DNA of 64,000 bases from Homarus americanus (GCF_018991925.1 NW_024737042.1:19840795-19904794), one strand, 5' to 3'. Positions 10,227-21,022 are shown, counted from the first letter of the stretch. A program made the numbers and translations. The notes: a model not told the origin generated them from the letters alone.

Positions 10227-10990
10227 GTAAGCAATAAGGGTGAGGTCGTCTGCATACTGAAATTCAGTACTAATGGAAGCTGCCGACACCTTTTTTCTTT
10301 CCTAGAGTAGTCTTATGTTGAAAAGACCCTTCATCTGATACTCGATCACCCCGTTAGCTAAATTGGCACTGGCACGAGTAAGGAAGGCTGCCAAGAAAAT
10401 GGAAAAGAGAGTTGGTGCCAGTACATAACCTTGTTTAACCCCCCGTTTGGATGGGGGAGAACTCAGACTGGATGCCATTGTGCAGGACACTGCAGTTCAT
10501 GCCATCATGAAGTTGCCTCACAATGCCGCTGAATTTTGGTGGGTTGCCAAAACGGCTGAGGGTTCATCAGAGGGCTTCCCTGTTGACCGTGTCGAAGGTC
10601 TTGGTTAGGTCGATGAAAGTCATGTACAGGCCATGACGCTGTTCTCTGCACTTTTTTTTATCTGGTTGGCAGCAAAGATCATGTCAGTGGTGCCACTTGA
10701 TGGTCTAATGCCACATTGAGATTCCGGGAGGTAAGTTTTCCACCTTAGGAAGAAGTCTGCTTAGGAGGACTTGGGCGATTATCTTGCCAGCTACAGGCAG
10801 CAGCGAGATCCTGCGGTATTTACCATAGTCTGACAGGTGTCCCTTGTTCTCATAAAAATTGACGATGGAGGCGTCTTTAAGAGCTTTTGGATTTCCTCCT
10901 TTTCCCATGTATTCTTCAGGAGAGAGTGGAGACGACTGGTAAACAGATGTCCTCTTGCTTTATACATCTCGGCTGGAATCCCATGAGGCC
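10219..10990 (-). pseudogene. LINE B1: reverse transcriptase core
   Basis: Reading minus from 10990 down: KDASIVNFYENKGHLSDYGK and RRISLLPVAGKIIAQVLLSR (10705-10908). Then comes a shifted region encoding the F(I/V)DLTKAFDTVN-type palm strand at about 10560-10620, and KRGVKQGYVLAPTLFSIFLA at about 10385-10450. A QY(A)DD-type reading lies near 10240-10255, adjoining the insertion. At least two frame changes make it inactive. Order and wording match copy B2. Confidence 0.82.
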
Positions 10991-11771
10991 CCTGAGGCTT
11001 TGTTATTTTTCATTTGTTTGATGACAGTAGCTAACTCATCCAGGGATGGAGCATAGCTGAGGTGGGTCAGCTCTAAATGCTGAGGGACCCGTTGGGTAGT
11101 CAGGACATCCACATGGGTATTTCGGTTTAGTAGTGAATGTTAGCGCTCTTTCCAGTGCTGAAGGACGCCTTCATTTTCTTTAATTAGAGAGTTACCGTCG
11201 GATGAGTGGAGGGGACTGCACCACGAGTAATTGGCCAATAAAATGTATTAGTGAAATTGAAAAATTTCCGCAATTTGTGCTGATCTAAAAAATTTAGTGT
11301 TGCATATGATTTATTTTTAAACCAGTCATTCTTTAGATTGAGCAGTTCGCGCTGGGCCACAGCTTTTTTTGTGGAAGGTATCAAATTTGGTCTGAGCCTG
11401 AGGGTTGTTCTGCCAGTCAGTTAATGCAGCACGTTTATCATCGACGAGTACATTGATTTCCAGGTCATTTTTATCAAACCAGTCCTGGTGTATTCTTATG
11501 ATCTGGCCGAGGTCACTTGTTGTCGGGTGGTTTATCAGCCCATGTTCAAGCTGTTCTCTGAAAGCATGTGCTACTGCTGGATCCTCCAGAGGCTTAGTAT
11601 TAAAACCTCTTCTGGAGGTTTGCTGCCTTTGCCGTTTTGGATCGACATGAAGTGGTAGCTTGGCTCTGACAAGCTGATGATCAGTCTTGCAGTGGTCTGA
11701 GCTAAGCATGGCTTGTGTGATGAGGACATCTCGGTGATCTCTTTCTCTGACAAAGATGTAGTCAATGAGAT
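10991..11771 (-). pseudogene. LINE B1: endonuclease end and EN-RT linker
   Basis: The minus frame 11326-11709 reads SSDHCKTDHQLVRAKLPLHV at its start, the SDH motif closing the endonuclease, and then the linker with ALTDWQNNPQAQTKFDTFHK. Frame 11184-11384 continues it. Just right of 11709, DYIFVRERDHRDVL-type sequence can be read before the copy is cut at about 11771. The endonuclease N-terminus and 5' UTR are absent. Confidence 0.78.
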
Positions 11772-13086
11772 CAATTTACTAACAAACACACACACACTAA
11801 TGTAAATAGACAGATTGACTGAGACAAGTAAATAGATTGGTGGAAAAATACACAAACATGAATAGACAATTGATCAAATAATACAGAAATAGACAAACAG
11901 ATGCTAGAGCCTCTTGGGTCATCACATACAGTCCACGTTAGTTGGACACAAAATACAGACCAAAGTTTAATTATACTAAGTCAACCCATGCACAGGAGGC
12001 TGAGCTTATTATGCAACGTCGTTGGCCGTATTGGAAGAAAACGGTAGTAAGGGAGGACTCGTATATTATCATCGGTGAGACGACCCCATTGTATAAGAAG
12101 ATATTCTAGCCATATAACCAGATTTTATCATCTCCTAGCACACTATACTTCAGTTAACCACTTGAACGTTACATGTAATCATTGTTTTTATGATATTCCT
12201 ATTCTTATAAAAAACAATTTATTACAATTGTTATTATTAATCCCCTTCTTTCCCTCTTTATTGTTGTTTATGCTCATGATTTTGCTACCAATATCAGTGT
12301 AAAAGCAATTAGGTAATCAAGCATTTGGGCTAGCTATTTTTTGTTGGGGGGCAGAAAGAATACAAGAATTGAATTAAATAGTTAAAGAAAATTGTTAATG
12401 ATTATAATTATCATTCTCTCTCCCCAAGCTATTACAGTAAATTAGTGAATACAAGTATATATGTGTAGAGATTATCAATTTATCAATACGGCCGCTAGAT
12501 ATATTGCAGATGACTAAGCTATACAACAGTTTCAAGCAACAAATAGGTACTTGTCTCTCCACATCCGGCGTCCTAGCTGAACGTTAGACTTAAGGGAATT
12601 TAAATTTAAACCTGCCAGCGGCTCTCAAGTACAGTATTGCCCTTATATTTGCTGCATGCTCAATGAAATCCACTTATTCTCTATTTTTCATCCTTTGGAA
12701 ATCGATGAAATATCAAACTTTTATCTTGTTGTCTGTAATTTGATATGCATCCAGATACGGCAAATTTATCAGGCATTGTCACAGACCCTCACACCACGAC
12801 GGCCAGCTGGTAACTGAGGTCCCCCCATACCCCCCGGGCCGCGGACCAGTTGATATCATGTATGGCGAAGGACGAATTTTCGACTCGAAGTGGGTTGACT
12901 TGGTTTAATTCGACTTTGATACAGACGTCTTCTTAAGGGATTTGGCTACACTAACGGGAGTTGAGAATGGTAAATGAACCACTTGGACGAGCTAGAGAAG
13001 CACCGAAGCTTATAAAGGTCCTATTTATTGTAATTCTCTCGCTATAAAGTGTCTGTCCAGCTTTCATGGGGAGGACCAAGGAACAA
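11772..13086. other. Unassigned region
   Basis: About 1.3 kb in which I recognise nothing. It contains short CA-rich and AT-rich sequence near the B1 junction and a GC-richer patch at about 12780-12860. Open stretches are short and without family resemblance. Confidence 0.4.
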
Positions 13087-13207
13087 ACTCTCTCTCTCTC
13101 TCATTTACGTTGTGTTGTGGATGTTTGTTGTTTGTCTCTTGGCTCCCTCCCTCTTATTAAACACACACTCACACATACACACACACGCACACACACACAC
13201 ACACACA

Positions 13208-13297
<90 letters not shown>

Positions 13298-13310
13298 TAT
13301 GTGTTTGTGT
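13087..13310 (+). repeat. (CT)n followed by long (CA)n microsatellite
   Basis: A short CT run (13088-13102) precedes a CA array of about 130 bp (13160-13293) with a few interruptions (CACTC, CAAAAAC). The histidine/threonine-rich and valine/cysteine-rich open frames across it are artefacts. Confidence 0.95.
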
Positions 13311-13552
13311 GTGTGTACATTACTGTATATGCATATATTTACTAATTTTGTTTGTATATATTATTCAGGTATTCACCTATTCATTTGTATACTTAAGATT
13401 CCTACCTTGTCTTGGTAATATTACTATGCAGGAGTGGATATCATTTTGCGACAACAACGTGATTACTATTTTCTGAGGACTAAATTGTCCCGAGCGGAAA
13501 TGGAGAAACGAGATATGCACTTAGTTTAATACACGGAAGGCGAGCATGGAGT

Positions 13553-13860
13553 GGTGAAGATGGTGGTGAAGGAGGTGTTGGTGGTGGTGGAGGAGGAGGA
13601 TTTGGTGGTGTTAGTGGTGGTGATAGTGGTGGTAGTGGAGGAGGTATTGGTAGTGATGATGTGGTGGAGGTGTTGGTAGTGATGATAGTAGTAGTGAGAG
13701 CAGGCGTTGGTGGAGGAGGTGGTGGTGGTGGTGGTGGTGGTGTTTAGTGGTTGTGGTGATTTGTGGTGGAGGTGGTGTTGGTGGTGATGGTGATAGTGGT
13801 GGGAGAGGTGATGGTTGTGGTGTTCGTGGTGGAGGAGGTCGATGTGGTGGAGTGGACAAT
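13553..13860 (+). repeat. Imperfect GGT/GGA-rich trinucleotide tract
   Basis: The plus strand is dominated by GGTGGT and GGAGGA units with GTGAT and GTAGT interruptions over 300 bp, giving strong G-purine asymmetry. The valine-rich or proline-rich translated frames have no family resemblance. G-runs are short, so G-quadruplex potential is limited to a few patches. Confidence 0.9.
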
Positions 13861-14834
13861 CCAGCTTTACAGTATCTGTATATGTCTGGCGTCGTGTGAG
13901 TCGCCCCCGCCCACCGCCCAGGTAGCTTTTGACGGAGGTATTATGCGTATCGTAAGCGACTCAACAAACAACATTACAAAGAGCATTTGCCACGAGGATA
14001 GGGGTCAAAGTTAATTTAACTGGTCAAATGAGAAAGGTCCTAATAGGTCCTACCGTATTTTTAATTTAACTACAGAATTTAGGTTAAGGCCTATTTGAGG
14101 GTCAAGTGTGGAGGCCTTTGTAACATGATAATCGCTTTTTGTCGCCTGGCTGGTGGCCTTGTGGGGATGAATATGATACACTTAAGTGTATTCATTGTTA
14201 GTCACTGAATTTTTAGATCTGCTGTAAGTTTAACATTCATGGACAGCATATACAGGATTTTATAATAAGTTGCATAAACTCTGCATGGAACTATAATTTA
14301 TTTAAATATGTCCATAATTTATATGCTAAGTCTGTTCCTTTAATATCTGGGAAATGAATTACTCGTTAAGTCAGATTTTAACGATCCCCTCCAGCACAAT
14401 CCTAAACAAAGAAAACTTGACATTGTTCCCCTTAATCAAGCCTGGCTTGGAGCCGGCATACGATGCTCCTGAGGCATCGAGCGACCAGGGTGTACATGCG
14501 CGACCTACCTTCCAAAGCCACCTGTGTCCCACCTGCCAGCGTAAACAAGCCGTTTACGCAGCGCACACATTTGCTGTTACTTTTAGAAAATAATGCTTTT
14601 CAACGTGTTGTACCTGCAGATGTATCCAGGAAAAAAAACATCCCATATATCAGAGGAGGAGAGAAGTAGGCGAATTTCACCATCTCAACAAGGAACTTCG
14701 GCAAGATCCAAAGAAGCTTCACGAGTCCACCAGAATAAATTCTGACTGGGGACGAGGCCTATCCACTCTGTATATTTGTTGTAACCCTGTCATAGGAATG
14801 CTTTGAACAAAGAAAAATAATTTTTAGTTATTGA
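13861..14834. other. Unassigned region before Harbinger fragment
   Basis: I see no assignable gene. The open stretches 14354-14593 and 14463-14669 overlap in different frames, neither with a recognisable motif. Given the Harbinger piece directly to the right, decayed transposon sequence is possible but not shown. Confidence 0.35.
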
Positions 14835-15053
14835 TTGTCTCGTGCCACTGGTGTTGTACAGTGTGCATTTGGAATTTGCACAAGTAAATGGGAAATTGTA
14901 AAACAAGTTATTGAAACAAAGGTAGATACTGCTGTTGACATTGTAAAGTGTGATACACTTTCCGTAAAATCATCATTCACATGCGGTCTGGACACAAAGT
15001 CATATGCAATTCAAGAATGTACTGTGCAGATGAGAATAACACAGCACCCCTAG
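14835..15053 (+). pseudogene. PIF/Harbinger transposase C-terminal fragment
   Basis: The 72-codon frame contains VVQCAFGICTSKWEIVKQVI and then KVDTAVDIVKC. This fits the pattern ExxFG(x)2(x)2RWxIL(x)3I(x)3(x)2AV(x)IVxA near the C-terminus of DDE transposases of the PIF/Harbinger group (domain DDE_Tnp_4). In this pattern the third catalytic acidic residue is the E before the F-G; here that position is glutamine (VVQCAFG), so activity would be lost. The upstream catalytic part is not visible. Identification is by eye from one conserved block. Confidence 0.6.
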
Positions 15054-15203
15054 AATAAACAATGCTTCACATTCTTCTGCAAAGAATGTAAAAGAAACAT
15101 TTCGCAGCTACTTTAATAGTCTGGAAGGATCTATTTCTTGGCATGATCAAGCTGTTAACAATGAAAAATGAATGTATAGCCTTCTTTAGTTTTGGTGTAG
15201 AAT

Positions 15204-15280
15204 GCGAGGACTCGCGCGACTGAGGAAGCGACGATCAAAATATTTGATCGCTGCTTCCAGGTCGCGCGTCTAGTTCTCGC
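15204..15280. repeat. Imperfect GC-rich palindrome
   Basis: Arms centred near 15241 read CGCGCGAC...GGAAGCGACGATCAAA on the left and TTTGATCGCTGCTTCC...GTCGCGCG on the right, nearly complementary, extending outward through GCGAG/CTCGC. It could be a hairpin or a tiny inverted-repeat transposon related to the adjacent Harbinger fragment. No target-site duplication was identified. Confidence 0.65.
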
Positions 15281-15624
15281 TTCCTGGTTGCTCGCGAACG
15301 CTTCACGAGTTATCGTAGGACACATCAAAGAAAACACATATGCTTGTCCGCTACATCAAGGTAGCGCGTTTACTCGTGTGGTCGCTCGATGCCGCAGGAC
15401 GCTTGCACATAGGACATAGCCTGTCTTACAGCGATAAATGCTCATTGATGCGATGTCATAACCTAGTTCTTTTTTAACACATTAACTTCCTGCTGTGTCT
15501 GGTATACGTACAACTTCTGCAACGGCCAACGAAGATTTTAGGATGTAGAGATCCCTCCGTAATCAAATGTCACAAGAAGAATAGCACCACAGCTTATTTT
15601 ACCTTAGATTAACAGCGCGTCCGC
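15281..15624. other. Unassigned, GC-patchy sequence
   Basis: Contains further CG-containing blocks (CTCGCGAACG, GGTCGCTCGATGCCGC) similar in flavour to the palindrome, but no gene. Confidence 0.35.
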
Positions 15625-15692
15625 TAACCTAACCTAACCTAACCTAACCTAACCTAACTTAGCCTTACCTAAACTAACCTAGCCTAACCTAG
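15625..15692 (-). repeat. Interstitial telomere-like (CCTAA)n = (TTAGG)n
   Basis: Seven perfect or near-perfect AACCT units run from about 15625 to 15659, followed by degenerate ACTTAGCC, ACCTAAACT and AACCTAGCC units to about 15692. TTAGG is the canonical arthropod telomere repeat. Unique sequence on both sides makes this an interstitial block, not a chromosome end. Confidence 0.9.
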
Positions 15693-16599
15693 CTTACTCC
15701 GCTCCCCAGATAGCTTTTAGGCGTTTAAAAATCAGGTGAAATAATCTTGGGATGCTAATCTTCATAAAATCCGTAAAGAAACACATACACAAGATCTGTC
15801 ATATATCGGAGATAATACATGAATAACAAATTAGCGATGGTGTTACTAAGCCTTTGGTTGAGTTGCTTCAGGGCCATGTCAACACTACAGAGATAGGATA
15901 TAACAACAACAACAATCACTGCCGAGCATCATTATTTTAATAACACTAGAGAGGATACAGCCTGTGGCCGAGGCTGTCTGGGGGGCGGGAGAAGGAGAAA
16001 GGGTGAAACGTGGGAAAGCGTATCGATAAGGAAAATGTAAAGGGGAAGGGAAGTGTCAGAGGAGAGAGGGAAAAGAAGTGGGTGTGGAAGAAAAAAGAGA
16101 GGTAAAAGGAAGAAAGAAGAAAATATGATAAAAGGTTTGCTTAGCAAGAGAGAAGTATCGCGGAGTGTTGAGGAGGCGGGGACGTGGGAGCTGAGATACA
16201 TCGTCTTCTTGTTAATCAATAAGATGGCGACTAAGTGTATGTGTGTGTGTGTGTGTTCGCACACAGGGTGGTGATGGTGAAATGCATCTAGTGTGGCAGC
16301 ATTATGTTAGTGTTAAGGTGCGACCACTGCTTGCTCTTCTCGCTTTCAGCTACCACCGCTGGCTTTCCCCTGTGGTGAACAGGGAAGCAACTTGCATAGT
16401 CTTCCCCCTGCCAGTATACAGCCTCTTCACCAACAAGACTCCTGCTGTGCCTCCTCATGGAAACACACGGTAACTGGGTGCCTCGTGGGCCAGGCTAGAC
16501 CAGCAGGGGATCTCGGAGTAGAAGTGGGCCCCAGAGGGACAGCGCAAAGGCCCACTGGCATGTGGACACGTCCTGGCGCTTACCAAACATTACCCTGCT
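15693..16599. other. Unassigned; purine-rich 15975-16140 and short (GT)n
   Basis: A purine-rich GGAAGGAGAAAG-type stretch lies at about 15975-16140, and a (GT)8 tract at about 16238-16254. No gene is recognised. The right part (about 16490-16600) may already be 5' sequence of LINE copy B2, but there is no second copy to compare. Confidence 0.4.
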
Positions 16600-17350
16600 G
16601 TCTTGCAGATTAATTTTGGGAGGTATAAGGCTAAGGGAGTAAACCCTGAACGAAAAATCTACGATGGAGCCCCGCATCAGGCAGACATGTTTACAGAGCT
16701 CCAACAAGACGCCAGCGGCGGTATAGGCGGAAGAAGTGACCACCTTGGGAACCCAACGACTACACAGGCGGACGAAGGCAATGCCTGATGAAGAGGCTAC
16801 TAAGATCACACCCAACAAACTGGAATATAGACAGTCCATTGCAACTCTCCCTCTCCGTAGTCGTTGTAACACTTGTACCAGTGGACCAGGAATAGGGAGA
16901 GCCAAGATGTGTGGTTGCAGTATCCGCTACTGCATCATCACATAAATCAACTCACACGCAGCTCACCATATCTCTCATCATCATCAAAACCCCTATAACC
17001 CCAAAAGTCCTATGGCAATGAACGAGTGGCGACTAGGACAGGCAGAGATGACAACCGAGAGTCTCTAGTCACAACTGTGCACATGGGTGGCACAGACAAG
17101 ATGGTCTTTTATACACTGGGATCTAGTCAGCAGTGCAATCCGGTCCTGTCTGTATGACTGAGCAGCTCTTTTGAGGAGTCACTCTGCTCACCCCACATGG
17201 GAGGGGGATATAAAAGGTGCCCTAAACATAGAATGCCTAAAATAACAACCTGACTGGGCAACCGCACCCGATAAGGTCATCCTTATATGGTCGAAAGCAC
17301 AATCAAAATCACAGATCCAAACAAAAACAAACTATACAACATCATATGGT
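16600..17350 (+). other. LINE B2: 5' leader
   Basis: The segment 16756-17350 aligns by eye with minus-strand 61430-61996 in copy B3. Shared phrases include GACTACAC, GAGAGCCAAGATGTGTGGTTGCAG, GTCACAACT and TCTGCTCACCCCACATGGG. The open frames across it differ between copies, so I treat it as untranslated leader. The open frame on its opposite strand (16495-16905) is a shadow. Confidence 0.65.
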
Positions 17351-17661
17351 CGCTCCATTGAATGTCAGGACCCTTCTGGATACTGGCACAAATGATTGAC
17401 CTTGTGACAAAAGAGCTGGCAAGGTATAAGCTCGACATAACAGCCATTATTGAGTCCCCTCTTCCAGACGAGGGTCAAATCACAGAACGAGGATCTGGCT
17501 GTTCCTTCTTCTGGAAGGGTAAGCCTGCGGAGAGAAACTGCTTTTATGGAGTTGGCTTTCCCATCCACCAACTCATCCTACATAGGCTAACTGAAATGCC
17601 TATTGGGATCAAAGAGCACCTCATGACGCTCGGAGTCCCACTGAATCACTCACACCATGCC

Positions 17662-17666
17662 GCTTT
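17662..17666. repeat. 5-bp target-site duplication (GCTTT), left
   Basis: GCTTT lies immediately before the solo LTR and again at 17956-17960 directly after it, and the family B consensus has a similar CTTT run at this point. A 5-bp duplication is usual for Ty3/Gypsy integrases. Confidence 0.8.
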
Positions 17667-17955
17667 TGAAGGTTCCAAGTGTTCCTTGAAGAAGGCAGTG
17701 ATGGGTAGGGAAACACCAGGTAACACTGAAGTCCATTTATTAACGGATAGGAGAAATACAAGTAGTGACTAGCGTGTGCCATGCACGCGCTACGGAGTCA
17801 GACTGAGGCTGCCTTGCCATATGGCAGCCTCGGGGCAATGATGCCACATAACACGTGCAGTGTTGCCACGTAATTACATATATAAATGCTACTCGGCACA
17901 GTAGCTTATATACAAGGTTGCTACTCGGCACAGTAGCTTAGATACATAACCTACA
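17667..17955 (-). mobile_element. Solo LTR of the Gypsy element at 62 kb
   Basis: A 289-bp sequence nearly identical in order and wording to the LTR at 62002-62320, in the same orientation. In element sense it starts TGTAGGTTATGTATC and ends CTTCA, with the internal duplicated phrase GCTACTGTGCCGAGTAGC present twice here and three times in the other LTR. A TATATAAATG-like box lies near the repeat. It is flanked by GCTTT duplications and lacks any internal element sequence, as expected after LTR-LTR recombination. Confidence 0.9.
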
Positions 17956-17960
17956 GCTTT
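17956..17960. repeat. 5-bp target-site duplication (GCTTT), right
   Basis: Matches 17662-17666 exactly. Confidence 0.8.
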
Positions 17961-18360
17961 CATCATGCATACACCACAACACTGGATACAGAGAGTGACA
18001 TCAAGGCCTTTTACGCCGACCTCTATCCTCAGAGAAGATAAGGCTGGGCTCCTTCGTGACTTCAATTCCAGAGTTGTCAAAGATGGTGACATTTGGCAAG
18101 GAACCATAGGGAGAAATGGACTTAGCAAGTGTAATCCCAACGGCCGACGCCTCCTCAGCAAGTGTGCTGGACACAACCTCACTATCACTAATACCTTGTT
18201 TAGGCAAGCAGACAAGTTCAAGGGTTGGTGGCAACACCCACGATCCAAACACTGGTATCTCATTGACTTCATCATTGTCAGAGAAAGAGATCGCCGAGAT
18301 GTCTTCATCACTCGTTCCATATGTGTTTCAAACCATTGAGACACTGATCATCGGCTCGTC

Positions 18361-19240
18361 AGAGCCATGCTCTCACTTCACTTCGCCTCAAAATGGCGAA
18401 GGCAGCAAGCCTCCAGAAGAGGTTTTAACACTAAACGGTTGGAGGATCCAGCGGTAGCACATGCTTTCAGAGAGCAATTGGAACATGGGGTGATAAGCAA
18501 CCCGACAACAAATAACCCAAATCCCACCGCCGAATGGAATATTCTCGACACTGTAATGACAAAAACCTGCAGAGAGACCCTCGGCAGGTCGTAAAAATAC
18601 ACCATGACTGGTTTGATGAAAATGAAGCGGCATTCAATGTACTTGTCGATGATAAACGTGCTGCTTTAACTGACTGGCAGAACAACCCTCAGTCTCGGAC
18701 CAAAGCTGATACCTTCCACAAGAAGAAAGCGGCGGCCCAGCGGGAACTTCGTAATCTAAGGAACTACCTGTTTAAAAATAAAGCATGCAAAACACAAAAA
18801 TTTGCAGATGAGCACAAGGGGTGCTAATTTTTAAATTCCACTAAAACATTTTATGGGTCAATCACTCGTGGTGCAGCCCCCCTCCACTCATCCGATGGTA
18901 ACGCCAAAGTAAATGAAGGCCTCCTTCAGTGCTGGAAAGAGCACTACCATTCACTGCTCAACCGAAACTCTGATGTGGATGTCTTGACTAGCCAGCAGGT
19001 CCCTCAGCATCCAGAGCTGACCCACCTCAGCTAGCCTCCATCCCTGGATGGGGTAGCTACTGCCATGAAACAGATGAAATATAACAAAGCCTCAGGGTTA
19101 GATGGAATCCTAGCCGAGGTGTATAAAGCAGGAGGACCTCTGCTTACCATCCGTCTCTGCTCTCTCCTGGAGAATATATGGGAAAAGGAGGACATCCCCC
19201 AAACTCTTAAATAGGCTTTCATCTTCAATATTTATAAGAA
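18361..19240 (+). pseudogene. LINE B2: EN-RT linker and RT N-terminus
   Basis: Open pieces in changing frames carry LEDPAVAHAFREQLEHGVIS, VLVDDKRAALTDWQNNPQS and KKKAAAQRELRNLRNYLFKN. These recur in B1 and B3 and so belong to the polyprotein. From about 19040 the RT N-terminal block is read (MKYNKASGLDGILAEVYK in the plus frame near 19075-19130), followed by a stop in KDAFIFNIYKN-like sequence near 19215. No activity is possible. Confidence 0.75.
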
Positions 19241-20222
19241 CAATAGAGACCGGCCAAACTGGGGCTACTACCGCGGGATCTCACTGCTGTCAGTAGCTGG
19301 CAAGATTATCGCCCGAGCCCTCCTAAACAGACTTCTTTCTGAGGTGGAAAGCTTCGTCCCAAAATCTCAATAAGTCTTTAGAGTTTAGACTATAATGTGG
19401 CACCACTGACATGATATTTGCTGCCCATGAGATACAGGAAAAGTGCAGAGAGCAGACGTCGTGACCTGTACTTGGCTTTCATTGACCTAACCAAGGCCTT
19501 CGACTCTGTCAACAAGGAAGCCCTGTGGTGGACTCTCAGACGTTTTGGCTGCCCACCAAAATTCATCGCCATTGTGAAGCAACTCCACAATGGCTTGAAC
19601 GGCAGTGTCCTGCACAATGGCACCCAGTCTGAATTCTTCCCCATCCAAACGGAGGTTCGAGAAGGGTGTTTAATGGCACCAACTCTCTTTTTCCATTTTC
19701 TTGGCTGCCTTCCTTACTCGTTCCAGCGACAATCTAACTGGCTGGGTGGACATCGAGGACGGATTAAGGGTCTTTTCAAGATAAGACGACTCCAGGCAGG
19801 AATAAAGGTTTCAGCAGCTTCCATTACTGAGCTTCAGTATACAGACGACCTCACCCTTGTCGCTCACACTGAACGCGACCTACAGGATATCCTGAACACC
19901 TATGCAGATGCATATGCACACTTCGGCCTTGAGGTGAATTTACGGAAGACTCAGATTCTCTTTCAGCCCTCCCATGGTTCAGCCACACCTCCACCAATCA
20001 TCCAGCTTAATGGTACTACCCTCTCTAATGTTACCCACTTTCGGTATCTCGGCTGCCACCTGTCCATCACCGCGGACATTGATGAAGAGATTCAGCATCA
20101 GATCAGATGTGCATCTCATGGCTTTGGCAGACTCCGAAACCGTGTCTTCAGCTGTAGGGAGCTGAAATTATCTACAAAATTACACGTATATCGAGTAGTG
20201 GTCCTCCCCAACCTGCTATAAG
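19241..20222 (+). pseudogene. LINE B2: reverse transcriptase and C-terminal domain
   Basis: The RT palm is well preserved in the 267-codon frame 19418-20221. It contains LYLAFIDLTKAFDSVNKEAL with the first catalytic aspartate, VREGCLMAPTLF (normally VKQGCVLAPTLF), and QYTDDLTLVAHTE, in which the canonical QYADD has Thr for Ala but both aspartates remain. The tail VNLRKTQILFQPSHGSA, FRYLGCHLSITADIDEEIQH and RLRNRVFSCRELKLSTKLHV is typical of the family. A preceding block near 19258-19330 encodes YYRGISLLSVAGKIIARALL in another frame. A stop ends the frame at 20221. Confidence 0.87.
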
Positions 20223-20861
20223 GCAGTGAGACATAGATCACATACAGGAAGCACTTCAAGGCACTTGAAAACTTTCAACAACGTAGTCTACATTCCATCC
20301 TCCGAGTTCTCTGGGAAGACAAGAGAACAAATGCTAGTATTCTTGCTGACACCAACTGTAGAAGCATCTAGGCTACTATTATCCATGAACAATTACGCTC
20401 GACTGGCCATGTTACCGGCATGGATGACAATAGACTTCCAAAGCAGGTACTTTAGAGTTACCTAACGAATAATAAACATAACGCTGGTGGGCAAGTAAAA
20501 AGGTATAAGGATAGTCTTAAGACAAACCTGAAAAGTGCCAAATCACCCCCTTAACCTGGGAGACGATTACTCCATACCGTAATGCTTGGAGGATCATCAC
20601 ACAAGAAGGTGTCAATATTTTCGAGTTATCCCGACTGCATAATGATGCAGACATGCGCCAACACCGGAAATACGCTGCCACTGCCCCTTTCGCACTAGGT
20701 GTAGCCCCCACATGTGCAATATCTGTGATCGACCTTGCCGGTCCGTAGTTGCCTCTTTAGTCACCTAAGAACTCGCCAACCTAGGTGACGTTCTTAATGA
20801 CTCATGTCATTGTATCATAGCTGGATGATCGTCATACTCGATTCCGAGTGACAGCAAAGTA
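20223..20861 (+). pseudogene. LINE B2: C-terminal tail and 3' UTR
   Basis: After the stop, coding-like sequence continues in other frames: a QQRSLHSILRVLWEDKRTNASI-like reading at about 20275-20340, then LRWAGHVTGMDDNRLPKQVL-like sequence at about 20395-20450, and CHVCGRTCASR-like wording near 20690-20740. These motifs are common at the end of this LINE type, and the last may be a small zinc-binding tail. The 3' UTR is about 100 bp. Confidence 0.65.
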
Positions 20862-20895
20862 GTAGTAGTAGTAGTAGTGTGTGTGTGTGACAGTT
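20858..20895 (+). repeat. (TAG)6-(TG)n tail of B2
   Basis: AAAG followed by six TAG units and then a GT run closes B2. The end of B1 shows only AAAAGTAGAG in element sense, so the number of units varies. Confidence 0.85.
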
Positions 20896-20964
20896 GTCAT
20901 ATTAATTATGATTATTTTTCCCTCACATTGAGGTTCATCTAGAGTTCTAGACATACCTGTACAA

Positions 20965-20984
20965 TACAGTTATTATTATTATTA

Positions 20985-21022
<38 letters not shown>

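Larger units (their letters stand above)
9008..11771 (-). mobile_element. RTE-like LINE family B, copy B1, with nested CR1
   Basis: A minus-strand copy of the LINE also present at 16.6-20.9 kb and 57.8-62.0 kb. The 3' end is on the left (shared phrases: GCCTCTTTAGTCA, TGCATCATAGCTGATGATCG and GATTCTGAGTGA in element sense), the RT is in the middle, and the end of the endonuclease is on the right, where the copy is truncated at about 11771. Between 9498 and 10218 it is split by a CR1 3' end. The endonuclease/RT wording resembles proteins often labelled craniofacial-development-protein-2-like in databases. I tentatively place it in the RTE group but did not test this. Confidence 0.85.
17351..18360 (+). 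pseudogene. LINE B2: endonuclease, split by solo LTR
   Basis: The reading begins with NVRTLLDTGTND in the frame beside 17362; the usual Trp before Asn-Val-Arg is Leu here, whereas B3 keeps Trp. Landmarks of the EEP (exonuclease-endonuclease-phosphatase) fold follow: LARYKLDITAIIES, LPDEGQITERGSGCSFFWKG, and PIGIKEHLMTLGVPLNHS up to 17660. After the LTR come HNLTITNTLFRQADKFKGWW, HWYLIDFIIVRERDRRDVFI and the closing histidine region near 18340. The GDFNSRV-type strand lies at about 18058. Both halves match B1 and B3. Confidence 0.82.
16600..20878 (+). mobile_element. RTE-like LINE family B, copy B2, near full length
   Basis: The longest copy of family B, about 4 kb without its nested LTR. It has a 5' leader (shared with copy B3 at least from 16756), endonuclease, linker, RT, C-terminal domain, and a short 3' UTR ending GATTCCGAGTGACAGCAAAG followed by (TAG)6. 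The 5' limit is set only roughly. It is interrupted by a solo LTR with target-site duplication at 17662-17960. Stops and frameshifts are frequent, so it is inactive. Copies B1 and B3 lie on the minus strand. Confidence 0.85.

Noticed and set aside
13049..13476. His/Thr-rich and Val/Cys-rich frames of up to 136 codons
   Set aside because: Translation of the (CA)n microsatellite and its flanks.
13611..13859. Proline/histidine-rich 82-codon frame (minus)
   Set aside because: Opposite strand of the GGT/GGA-rich tract.
16495..16905. 136-codon minus-strand frame
   Set aside because: Overlaps the family B 5' leader in antisense and is not conserved in copy B3.
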